DNA from: Meandrina meandrites
Taxonomy: Eukaryota > Cnidaria > Anthozoa > Scleractinia > Meandrinidae
Direction: 5' to 3'
Assembly (NCBI GenBank): GCA_963693305.1
Contig: OY855911.1
Coordinates: 30,830,939 to 30,894,938, forward strand
DNA: 64,000 bases
Shown: positions 1-12,155 of the stretch, piece by piece
Layout of the letters: each line of letters begins with the position of its first letter
How positions within the stretch are numbered: position 1 is the first letter of the stretch
The notes under the pieces: generated by a model
The model's input: the letters and a program-made list of their open reading frames with translations, nothing else
Told to the model about the DNA's origin: nothing
Databases searched by the model: none
Position numbers and translations under genes: made by a program

Positions 1-3000
1 TTCAAAATATCACCAAGATCGTTTGCCTCCGTTTTCTCATCATCGATAATTTAAACTACAAACCTTGAAAGCCGTGCGAAATTACGTGCGCCAATTTTTC
101 AAAATCAGGGTAGTTTTCTACAGACTTTATCTCTGAAACGAAGTCGGTGACCCCCACTTTTTTTTTGTATTTCTGACACAAGTAACTCATTATTCGTCCT
201 CAGTAAAAATTTTAGAAAAATCTATCGACTAGAAAATTTTCGCGCGAACGTCCTTAAAACAATTCACAGACTGTTTCTTGCAAATTAGACTAAAGGGGAG
301 ATATTTAAGAAATTCCAGCCCCCGATCGAGCTGCAAGAGTTTACGTATTAAGGTTTGTGCTTCCGATTCACTGCCCTAGTTTTTGTCTGTATAATAAAAA
401 GAACATTACACGTTGGCTCAAGGATATGAATTTTATGTTTGAGCGGCAAAAACACACCGTGTAATATCCTGACTGTTTATGGAATAGACCTCCCTACTGA
501 CAAATACCATAGATGTATCCTGTATTGTCTTCGAACATTACAGCACACTAAAAAATAAATAAATGGCAATACCGTTCTTCTTCATATGCGTAGATATCCA
601 TTAACATCGAGTTGTTCTTGAAACACATCACGTGATACAGCCAAAATTGAGGAATTTTTAAGGCCCATTCCAAACGCCGCTCCACTCATGTGCTGAACCT
701 AACCAAGTTCGACCTTGAAGTAACTTTGCCCGGGGGTGGAGGGGGAGACGCCCATAAAAATGACGGGGGTGCTCGTCGTATCTTTAAGGGGGAAAAATTG
801 GTGAATTGGTACCGCTTTTAACGTAAAATGATGGTCCCCGGAGTTGTCAAGGTACGTTTTAGGGGCCTTTAAGGTCATCGATCTGATGAAATGACAGGAA
901 CCGTTATCGTATCGGTTACGTTGATAACTTCTATTCCTGGGTTATTTCGTGAAAACAGTTATGCCGGTGCAAGCTAATTTGTTATTTTAGAATTGGTACC
1001 TCTTAGGGGGAAAATGAATTTGGGCCGCGCCCACAAAACAAGTTTCTGGTGTATTTTAAGGGTGTTTCCGAGATTTTTCGACGAGCACCCCTGTCATTTT
1101 TAAAGGGGAGTCCCGCCTGGGCGACTTTGGAGCGACAGCTGATTCAGAAGGCGTATTTGTGTCGAACGTAATTCGCCGAAACCAGTCGTAAACAATAATC
1201 TTGATCGAATGTCTGCGTTGAGAATGATTAAAAGTTTTTGCAGTCCAAATCGGCAAACTATTTTTCAATTTTTTGCTATAACAAATAAATAATATTTCCG
1301 GAAAAGCAAATTCATTCCGCAAAATTTATTTACCTAAAGCGTGTTAGTTTGTAAATACTTATTTGCAAATCTGATCTCACAAATTGGGCTAACAGCAACA
1401 ATGAATTACTGCCAAAGCAATTCTCTTGTAAAGTTCCGTTTCTCTTGAGCTACAACATATTAAAAAATAGTACCCAGTGGGTACATGAGTCTAATGCGTC
1501 ATGGATTGTTAGTGCGGTTGAAATATGTTGAAGTAGTTTCGGCATTACGGCATAGAGCAAGAGGTGTAGCAGAGTTTTGGTAGTAAGAGTGGTTCAGAAG
1601 AAGTCGATAATATTTGTTCTCTTAAGTATATATATATTTATATATATTTATTCATGTTAAAAGATTAGTGCGTTGTAGACCATAGGAAGATCGTACAGAT
1701 TTAGAGGGGGGATCCTGAAAAAATTTGTTTGCAAAAGCAAAAAAAGCCCAACTACATTTTTTGCAGGCATGAAAAAAATTGTCTGCAAGAAGATGACACC
1801 GAAAAAAATGTTTTCACAGACAACGATACAGAAACAAAATTGTTTGTCTTGAAAAAATTTTCATCCCCCTGCTTCCAAAAAAATAATGGTCCGCCCCATA
1901 GATAGACAAGATACAGCCGCTTATTTAGTATTCTAAATATCCTAAATCACATCAAAATAAGCCACAATATATATTTTTTAATTCCTTTGCAATTTATGCA
2001 ATACTGCTCAACAAAGATTGGAAATATTTTGACGTCTATTAAACACTACAAGCAGTTGAATGAAAGAGTTTCGTTTTCATGACTGAGAACAATAACTATT
2101 AAAGCGAGTTTTCATTCTGTCTTAACTACTTTTTGGCAAGTTGCAATATTTATGCAAATTTCGCGCGAATTTGTAATTTGATTACACTGTCTTGTTTTCA
2201 AGTTCTAGATTGAATCTTGAATGGTGAAAAAAACTCTTTTTAATGAAAGTTGCATTCTGTGAATGAAATCCTGCTTCAGTTGAATTGAACAATCAATTGC
2301 TGACGACAATTTTATTTAATTTTCCATTTTTTTTTCAAAGTTATTTTTGTTTATGAACACAAATGTCACTTCCGGATCTTTTTCATCAAAAGATGTCGAT
2401 TTCACGTTGCGTTTCCCACGGATTATAAAAAAACATGCAGCTGGAAGGAGAACATTTTCAGTGGCTTCACACTTGAAAACGAGGATTCATATTATTTTGC
2501 ACTGTAAAACATTTATTCCAATTACATACATGACAATTTCTTTTACAAGTGCGTGTCGTGCTCGAGCTCCGTTCGACCGTTGTTTCGTTAACAACATCCT
2601 TGCTTCCTGATTGGATTACGATCACCGCACCAAGCCCGCAATGAGACGGGCTATTGTTTAAGCACAATTTCACCGGACGATTATCGATCCCGAACCATTC
2701 CCTTGGGATTGCTAGCAGCTTTTTTCCACTACATAGAATCTAAAGCGCATGCGCATTAGACTAAAAAATGTACATAATGCGAGCCCGGATGAGCGATGTA
2801 ACTTTTTTGTCGGATTTTATACCGTCGAGCTTCATGTATAAATGGTCAGACCTAGTCACGCCACTCCAATTTAAACCAATCATGAGCGCTGTTATATGGA
2901 AAATATATTACGGTAATTCTTGCATAAGGTTCGACACATGAGGGGAATAAAATGGCGCTGCTCCGATGTCGCATAAGGCGATAGACCCTGCCGAGCTTAA

Positions 3001-3229
3001 TTAAAATTAATTAATTAAAACGCCGTTCTTCTTCCGTACTTAATTCATCAATTAGGTTTGGCACATGAGTGGGGCGGCGTTTGGAAGAGGCCTAAGAATT
3101 ATTGGGTTGAGGATGATAGCGAGAATTATCAAGACCGACGTTTGCGTTATTGCTGAGGCAGAAAATAAAATACGCGCGTTTTTTTTAAGATGCTGGATGT
3201 TGAAAAAGGTTTATTTTGTGTCTTAAGTC
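1..3229. other. Non-coding stretch with decayed repeats
   Basis: No convincing exon is seen here on either strand; the ORFs are short and lack recognisable motifs. I looked for a P-loop exon (GETxSGKS) that would complete gene A and did not find one. The stretch holds an inverted-repeat element near 725-1123, poly-T and AT runs, and a short-repeat-rich block near 2930-3100 that resembles sequence near 640-720. Confidence 0.6.
725..1123. repeat. Inverted-repeat (foldback) element
   Basis: The segment around 747-778 (core GGGGTGCTCGTCG) reappears in reverse complement around 1079-1123 with only a few differences, giving arms of roughly 40 bases around an unrelated centre. This is the shape of a non-autonomous DNA transposon. 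The exact ends and a target duplication are not clear. Confidence 0.55.
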
Positions 3230-3661
3230 TTGTATAAGACACATATTAAAAAAATACAAGTTAAGCAAAACCATATAATAAGATTAATGTTCTACTCTAA
3301 AACGTTTGGCAAAGAAACTGAAAGTGCCAAACCTTTGTTAAATCTACTAGACGTTCTGACAGTAGACAACATTTATCGTCTCGAAATATTGAAATTCGCA
3401 CATTTATGGCATAATGGCCTTCTCCCTAGAGTATTTGACGATATATTTAAATATGCTAGAAATATGCATGGATACAACACAAGATATACAGCCAAACAGA
3501 ATTTTTATAAGCATAGAGTAAACACTAATGTAGGAAAGCAATCCGTCACTTTCATGGCAATTGATATTTGGAAAGACCTTCCATCTTATTTTAAAGACTT
3601 ATTATTAGCATTTCCCAAGAAAATAAAACGTTACCTCCTGTCAGAACAAAAACTAAACTGA
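3230..3661 (+). pseudogene. Non-LTR retrotransposon reverse transcriptase, C-terminal remnant
   Basis: The open frame of about 143 residues has the usual C-terminal tail of LINE polyproteins. It reads YKTHIKKIQVKQNHIIR, then LLNLLDVLTVDNIYRLEILKF, then FMAIDIWKDLPSYFK with a lysine-rich end. The reverse transcriptase catalytic core is missing, as expected of a 5'-truncated copy. A 3' UTR and an ATT-repeat tail follow, typical of L2/CR1-like insertions. It lies directly before the first visible exon of gene A and probably sits in a gene A intron. It is not a host gene. Confidence 0.75.
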
Positions 3662-3898
3662 CTCTCCACCAGACTAAGTTTGTAGATTTTCGCAAGTTTT
3701 TCTCTCTATTATAACTTATTAATTACCTATTTTCTTTTTTTACTATCGATAACATCAACTGTATGGGGAGCTAACTTGAAAACCTACCGGTTCATTTAGC
3801 TCCCCAGCTCAATACTTAACTAACTGCGAATTCCTGTAACACCTCATCTCTATTCTACTAAGAATACGAACAAAACTGTAAACTTCATTATGAGCTGA

Positions 3899-3952
3899 AT
3901 AAAATTATTATTATTATTATTATAATTATTATTATTATTATTATTATTATTA
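3899..3952 (+). repeat. (ATT)n tail of the LINE copy
   Basis: This run of ATT/TTA triplets, with one imperfection, directly follows the LINE 3' region. It is best explained as the microsatellite tail of that insertion. Confidence 0.8.
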
Positions 3953-4191
3953 CCCTTGGAAAAAAACTGGCATTTTCCTGCAGTTTTTTATATTTATTAT
4001 CACATATTACAATACAAAAGAACAAAGGAAAATACCAAATTGCGCAAAGGGTAAAATAATTATACCACAACATTCCGAAAAGTGAACAGCTTGCCAAGAG
4101 CTTCGCTCTCAGAAATCTGTTCACTTCGCTTCAAATGAAAGTCATTGTTTATACGATGGATTAGTTAAATTTGGCTTGTTTTCAATTTTAG

Positions 4192-4332
4192 GAGCGTGTT
4201 ATGATTGTTGATAGCCCTGGAATAGGAGAAAACGAGGACATGAATGAATCTGTTCTCAACTACTTGCCACATGCATTTTGCTTTATTTATGTCATCAATA
4301 GTACCAATGCTGGAGGAATTCAGGAAGACAGG
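4192..4332 (+). CDS. Gene A exon: GTPase switch/G3
   Basis: 47 codons, phase 0 on both sides, between acceptor TTTTAG and donor GTAGGT. The exon encodes DSPGIGEN, then YLPHAFCFIYVIN, then NAGGIQEDR. It is exactly as long as the matching exons in genes B (34007-34147) and C (61834-61974). DxPG is the G3 motif of dynamin-like GTPases. Confidence 0.85.
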
Positions 4333-7300
4333 GTAGGTCAATATTAATAACTTTTGATTGATGGTTTCTTAACCTTAAATAATTTATGTGGCTGATCAAG
4401 TTAGGAATACAAGTGAGGTACCGGAAAATTACAAACATGAGATTATATATATTTTATCTATCAGTGTCAATTTTAGGTGGGCTTATTTTCAGAGAGGGCC
4501 TATAATGGGGCGGGGAATTTGAAAAATTCGCGTTAATTTAAGTCGTGCTATTTTTTATGAGTGTTTATGTCCGCGCCCTTAATTTAGTGGATCGTTAATT
4601 TCCGCGCAGTAAATTAAGTGGAGCGTTAATTTTGATTTTTTTAGCATTGTTTTACCAGGGTGGAGATCCACCGGTATCGTTTACGCTGAAAAGAACACTC
4701 GAGGTAGCGAGGTTCGTTTAGGTTTTGGATTTTGTTAACTTGTTTCAAGAGAGTTCATACTCCCTTGCTTGTTAACAATGTGTGACAATAAATTTGTTCC
4801 TGCTGCCTCTGCAATTTCCGTTTCTTTGTGTGGTCCCGTTAATTTCCTTCATTTTGAAATTTTAGCACCTATTTCGCGTAAATTTTCTTCAGTGGAAAAT
4901 AATTTTTCCTTCACTTCGCGTTAATTTCCAATACCTTAATTAACACGAGCGTTAAATTTCCTATAATAAGGTACTTAATTTTAATCGTGGAGCACCTGGA
5001 AACTAGCGAACAGCTAAGCGTGTACTTGTCCACGTTAAATAAAGTTTGTCTATGTCTACGTCTATTTCAGGCTCTCTTTGTCAACTTGCCAAAGGTTGTC
5101 CTACGGGGTACGCACTATAGCCTGCGTCGCAGACGAAACTAAACCGCTGGTTAAGTCCGTCTAACTTCTTTACTAACCGGGGTTAAATTACGTCTGCGAC
5201 ACAGGCTATACGCACTACGGCTCTCTTAGAATATTTTTCACTCTTACATGTACCAAGTGAAATACAAAACAAGCTGTAAAGTTGGAGGGCGTACACCTGT
5301 GTATTTTGGAAGGGTTTTTATCGTATGGACTTTCTGTGTCTGGGATTTCGGGGGTTACTTTTAAGGGGTGGGGGAAGAGGGGGTTATTTTAGGAACTCTA
5401 CGATCTCCTGGCATGGACACGGTCGCAGTAGTATGCATGGGCTTTCTCCTTACTATTACTTGAATATTTCGTCTTAATCATTACTTGTGAGTTCATAAAA
5501 TTAGATGTGTACCTAACTTCCACCTTTTGGCCTGAAGAAATTGTCGCATTGTGTTAACTTTTTGCTCGAAAAAATTTCGTTATTTGGTTAAAGCCTCCAC
5601 TTTCTGTGCCCTGTTAAGATCGCGCAGGAACCTTGATTTTTGACAAAATCATAAGCAATTTTTTTAGTAGGTAATATCTTATGAAGCTTTAATTCTCTAT
5701 TATGTTGTGGGTTTGAGGCGAAGTTGCTCTACCCATATGGGTATGCATGCTTGCGCTTGTGCTTGTGGTTATCGCACAAATTTAAACGAGGCTTCAGAAC
5801 CTGATCAGGATATTTTCTCTTTTTATTTGCTTGTCACATTTTATAGCTGGGGATGTTACTCTCCCGTGTCTCGAGGCTCAAGAGAGAAGCTAAGATGGAC
5901 TTGAAATTGTTTGCTAGCTGCGCCTTGTTTGTGTGCAACAAGTGGGACGAGGTTGAAGCCAGAGAAGTCGAGGAAGTGAAATCGGAGCAGATTGAGAAAC
6001 TCACCAAAAAGTTGGGCAGCCTCGATCCGAAGTCACAAATCGTTTACCTGTCATGCAAAAGAGCCCAAAAAGCACAGAAATACAGTGTAATAACTGGAGA
6101 CTTCGACGACCTGATCAATGGTATTAGCAATCTAATAGTTTCGTCCATAAATGGCCATCTGCAGATATACACCTGGTGAGCGCGTTTCTTATTTATTTTT
6201 TGTAAATATTTAGTTAATTATATAAAATCTCAATTCCCAAACAAAGAAAAAGACTTGCAGGCTTTGTTTTGTTTCTGGAAAGATTAAATCGAGGAAAACC
6301 CCGAGACTTAATTCACCCTCAAAACATTAATCAGCGTTATACATACCAAGACCGGTTTTCATGCAATGGAAACAATTTCTTCATTGATTGTGCTTGAAAA
6401 TGAAAAGGGTTCCCGGCCGAAATTCACTCTGCAACAGACAGTGAAATGTTTACGTTTTCCATGGATCAAGCCCTCACCAGAGCCGTGGCAGACAAAAATA
6501 CTTTTAAGCAGGTGTTTCTTGACCAATAAACGTACGGACCAAAACAAGAACTCGAATTAACTCACGTTAATCAAAATGTATAATGCTTTATTTTTTGGCT
6601 AGGCAACATTTTGTCGAATCCACCATGGCAAGGAAGGTCTAATTTTTACGAGATAAGGCAAAAAAACTAACAGAGGGGTGTACTACTCTATCAGATTATT
6701 TAGGCCAACAGCACTGCTTGAGAAGTTCGAAATGCAGCTAAGGGCGAATAAGGAAACAAACTGCAATAGGTCGCCACAACCGCTATCGGTCGCGCAAAAC
6801 CATTTTGATACCGAGATACTTTGACATGAACTATTTTAAATGAGAGCAACTTCTAAAAAAGAAGAGGGGTGATTTATCTCAGTGAGCCGTATTGTAATAC
6901 TCTGTAATTATAATATTCCGAAAGAGAAATTGTTTCAGTAAAAAGTGAAAGAAAAAATTTATCCTCCTTAATTATATGCAAGACTAACTTGAGTATATTA
7001 CACCACATGTTGACTCAACATATTTCTTTGATGATTTTTCTGCAGCTGCGATTAAAGTTTCGCAGTGACCACTGCAATGACAATAAGAGGTTGCTTCGTT
7101 TCGGTTTGATAGCTGGTGGAGTAGGCTCTAATTTCGTCTGTTTTGAGTGTCCCGCATTCATCTTAAAGCGTACGTCGTCGGATAAAGAATACTTTCGCTA
7201 ATCATGGCTCTTTCAGACGCACAATTCGACTAAGTTTTTCAAAATTTGCCTTTTTTCTATTTCATATGTATATTGACATATATTTAATTCGCCGCAGACA

Positions 7301-10300
7301 AAGTTTTTGTCTTTCAAGATAAATTTTATTTACGTTTTGATAATAGCAAATACTCTATGAAAAGCTTGAGACCCAAAATAACTGAATGAAAGCGACTTTT
7401 GTATATTAACTAGCCTTAAAATATTTTCTTATCTCAACCGTAGTTGGCTTGGCAATCTTCTGTCTTCTGCCTCTCTGCAAATCAGAATACTCTTGAAATC
7501 GACAAGCATGTCACGTCTAGAGAAGAATAGGAAAATGGAAGAGCTCAGGAAACGTATGGAAGAATTGCAAAGTTCACATGGACAAACTCTTGATAAACTT
7601 AATGAATATCAGTCAGAATTAATCTGGAAGATCATGGGAAAGCTCGCCTTCTACTTTAAATCGGCTGACACGAGAAAACGATTTTGTGAGTGGTCTCCAG
7701 ATGAAGTCCCAATGCCCAAAGCAACATGGGAGGAAACAGAAAATGAAGTCCTAAAGTGCATCTCGGGAAGATGCCAGAAGTTTGTCCAAGACTGGGAAGA
7801 TGAGGAACACGAATTTGCTAAAGCCCAGGAAAAAATGATCAAACATCTCTGCGAAAAGTACAGCCTCATGGAGGAAGAAGTTTGCATGGCAGAAGAAGAA
7901 TTACTCTTTGTCAATGAAAAGCCAGATGTGCATCATGAGCAATTTCCTACAAGGAAGTCGCAAAAAAGAATACAAAAGCTCCCACCGACGAGCACATTTC
8001 CAGTGTGGCTTACGCAAGGCTTAGCATCAATTGTTATTGATCCTTCTTTCAGTTTTGGGGCATTCATCTCAAAAATAAAGGAAATACTGAACTATCCAAC
8101 CAAGCTTCAGATTTACGAGAAGGATCCATGTGCCTACATGTCGGAAAGATGCCTCGAAAGTCTCAAAGTCATTTCCAACCAAGATCGTCTGCTTTTTTTC
8201 ATTAAGGCGCAGCTGGAAGATTCCAGACAACTTTTGAAACAGATGAGGAAGAAAATCCCCAAACTAATAGAAGGATACCAGCAATCGTATCAACAACTTC
8301 TGGAGGATACGAGAAGTAAGACCGAAATCCAGAAAGTTTATGAGCCTCTTAACACCACGTTGGAATCTTTGAAGCGAGACGTAACCTTCTACAGTGTTAC
8401 AGAGATTAGAAGGTCTGATTTCACAACCAGAGAGTTAACATGGACAGAAGACGTCGAATCCGAAATTGGGAGAGGTAGCTTTTCAATCGTTTACAAAGGC
8501 GTTCTGTCTCGTAAAGGCGAACCAGCAGTTCTGGTGGCTCTGAAAGTCTACAGAGAGCTTCTTACAAGAGAAAATGTGTGGCATTTCATTGACGAGGAAC
8601 AACCTTTGAGGTTTGTTTAAGTAAAGCGCAGTGAATGCACACTTTCTGCACTTCTTGTGCAAATCAGTTGGATGTGTTTTGCCTTTTATTGAAAAGAAGT
8701 TAATATTTCTTTTTTCAAACCAACGATCTGTCCTGAATAGATCTCTTCGTAATAGCGAAATGATAATTATGTTTCAACCAAAGTGTTGCATAGGTTGGAC
8801 TTGTTATTTATTTCCCTTCCATAATAGTTCCACTCATCTGTAACATTTTACGTAATTGTTGGGCATTGAATTGCATTGGTTCCTGAATACATACCTTCTT
8901 TAATAGTACTCTTTTTTCATGTAGACGTCACATACAGTGTTCTTTTTTCGTTACGTTTAATTATACTTAAAACGCAAGAAATAAGTACTAGGGTACTTTG
9001 TTCAAAATTGATACAATTGCCAGTGCAGTCTAACCTCTCCTTACGGACACCTCCTTGTTGCGGGTAGCTAAGCTTACTTGTTCCGCAGGAGACTTAAATT
9101 CATAGAAACTCTACTTCTGTAATACGGACACCGCCATAATACTGACACGCTTTCCTGTCCATTCGATGTTCGTATTAACGAGGTTCAACTGCGGTAATAA
9201 AGCACTATGTCATATACGTGAGTAGAAAACAAAACGAAAAAAATAGAGCTCATATCCAGGTGTAAATAACATGGAATTTTTTAAGGTTTCTTGTGATAGG
9301 GAAACAACGCAAAGAGAATGGAGTCTCTTACCGAGTTGCTCGTTTCTTTTTTCCAGTTGAGAAACTTCACTTTGTTTTATTCTTACAGACAATTAAAACA
9401 TCCAAGTATTGTGAAGTTTTATGGAACCAATCTTCAAAAAATTCCTTATGGGACCAAAGTGGTGATGGTCTTGGAGCTCTGCAGATGTTCACTCAAGAGT
9501 CAAATAATGTCCCATCCGGAGAATGCCCCTGCCCGCCTGCCGGATGAAGTTGTAAGGAGGAGAGTGCTCCTTTGGGCGGTGCAGATTCTTGACGCGTTGC
9601 GCTACGTTCACGGGAAAGGATTTGTCCAGCAAAGTTTGAGACTGGAAAATGTATTGGTAAGTCTTTGTGATGCTTTTAGGCCGTCTCATACATAATGGGC
9701 ACTTGAAGAGATGAGTAACTCCTGATTGCCATTATCCTAAAAACGTACAATTTGCCGACATTTTGTCTGAGTTAGCGAGAAGCGAGAAAGTCGTTACACA
9801 AAGCATTGCACTGTATTTTAAAGGACAACGAGGAAAAGGATGACATTTTATGTCATAAGTGCATGAGAGGATAAATGAATTTAAAGATAACTGTGAATCT
9901 TTTGATTATTATTTTTTTTGTGACACGATTGGTAGGCAGATGCAAATTGAAGTTAAAAAATGAATGCCTGTTGAAACCGGTGCATTAAAACTACTGGGAA
10001 ATTCTAGATAGTTCTTGAATGCACATCACTGAGCTGTCTGAAACATTTGCAGTTTATTGCCCCTGTTGCCATTACGAATATTTTTTAGCTAAAACAGATA
10101 TGAGAAGTTCACATGGTGTGATCGTCCGGGTGAGATTAGTTGTGAAAAGAACTATTGTTGGTGACTGACATTTCGATTTGTCTTCAGAGTCAAATATACA
10201 AGCGAAAAGTTGTTTTTACTTGATGACGATATATGTCTGGTCTGTTGAAACTAATTGGCCAGTTTCGCCGTAATTCTTTTGGCTGTACCACTCGTGTAAA

Positions 10301-12120
10301 GCTCGGTCGAAAGTGATTAGTCAGACTATATATACGAACTACAGATACCTCTGGGTTCAAGCCAAAGATATGATACTTACATACGAATTGATGTTTGAAC
10401 TAATGCAATGGTCAGATTTAACGGTTTAGGCAGCAGTGACGCCAATTTTTTTTTCTGGCCAAATTTAACGGCTTAGGTAGCAAGGACGTCAATTTTTTTA
10501 TTGTTTGCACTGTAGTCTGTTGCTCAAAGTGTACACACACTGAACATAGCTATGTAAGAAACACATGCTACGATACATGAAAACAAATCTCAATCGCACA
10601 TGCATGCATGCAACTGACCGCATGTTGGAGATTGACTGTGATAACTTAGGTGAAAAGTTGTTTTTTAGTCGATGATGTCTGGTCCATGTCTGGCCCATTG
10701 AAACTAATTGGCCAGTTTCACCATGATTGTAAAAATTGTAAAGCTGTAAAACTCGTGTAAGCTCAATATGCAAATAGCGTCTTTCTTTGGGCAATTAGAC
10801 CATGGAATAAGCTCCCAGGGAGCATTGTAGATATAGAGGATATTTTTAAATTTAAGGCCGCATTACGTAGCCACCTCATAGAAATAGGAGTGGTTTCAGA
10901 TTTGATATTTGTATTAGTGGTTATAGATAATACGATATTTATATTTGAGAAGGAAAATTGGCGATATAAAAATTGAACGACGTTTCGATGACTCCATGTC
11001 ATCATTATCAAGTTAAATTAGAATACAAAGTTGAAGCTTTATATAGTGATCGGAGAGTGAATGAAAATATTTAGGGTGTGAAAATTATTTACATAGTCAA
11101 TTTAAGTAAACAGTTTGGCACGGACGGAGTCTGATAGTGTGTTGAGTTTTGGCTTTATGTTCCTGATGAAGAGCATTTCGTAAAGTAAACAATCCAGCTT
11201 CGTGCGGCATTTCTTTAAAACAGTGAACTGTTTTTGTACACTGTAGCCTTGCAGCTTGTGGTCTTCTTTTAAGTGTTGACCAATCGCAGAATATTTATGC
11301 TCAGCGATGCGTTGAAAAAGATGTCGGGATGTGAACCCGACATAGCCTGCATCACACAGATTACATGCGAATTTGTAAACAACGCAATGTTGATTTATAA
11401 GGGGAGGCTTGGCTTCTACCACTTTGATGTCGTCCATTATTTTTCTGCTTGTAAACACTGGCTGCAGGTCACTTCCGATTTTCTTGTTGAGGTCGTTAAG
11501 ATTACGGCGTAAAGCGTCAGCCGATCTCTGGTCTTTAACCGGCAAAACAATTCTGATGGGCTTGTCTGGCTGGGCTTCTTCGGGTGGTCTTGCTTGATCT
11601 CGTTGTTGATGGTTGATTCAATTAGGCGGGGAGGATACTTTAATTTATTTAACTTTAATTTGTTTACTTTACGAGATGCTCTTCATCAGGAACATAAAGC
11701 CAAAACTCAACACACAATCAGACTCCGTCCGTGCCAAACTGTTTACTTAAATTGACTATGTAAATAGATTTTCACACCCTAAATATTTTCATTCACTCTC
11801 CGATCACTATATAAAGCTTCAACTTTGTATTCTAATTTAACTTGATAATGATGACATGGAGTCACCGAAACGTCATTCAATTTTTATATCGCTAATTTTC
11901 CTTCTCAAATGTTTTACAAAACATTTTGTTATTCGAGATATTTATATTATTCTTTTTATTTGTATATCTACATTATTTATCTATTCATTCATTCATTCAT
12001 TCATTCATTCATTCATTCATTCATTCATTCATTCATTCATTCATTCATTCATTCATTCATTCATTCATTCATTCATTCATTCATTCATTCATTCATTCAT
12101 TCATTCATTCATTCATTCAT

Positions 12121-12155
<35 letters not shown>

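Noticed and set aside
7486..7500. Alternative acceptor ATCAG for the large gene A exon
   Set aside because: Joined to the preceding phase-2 exon it creates an immediate stop; the acceptor at 7442-7443 keeps the frame and adds sequence matching gene B.
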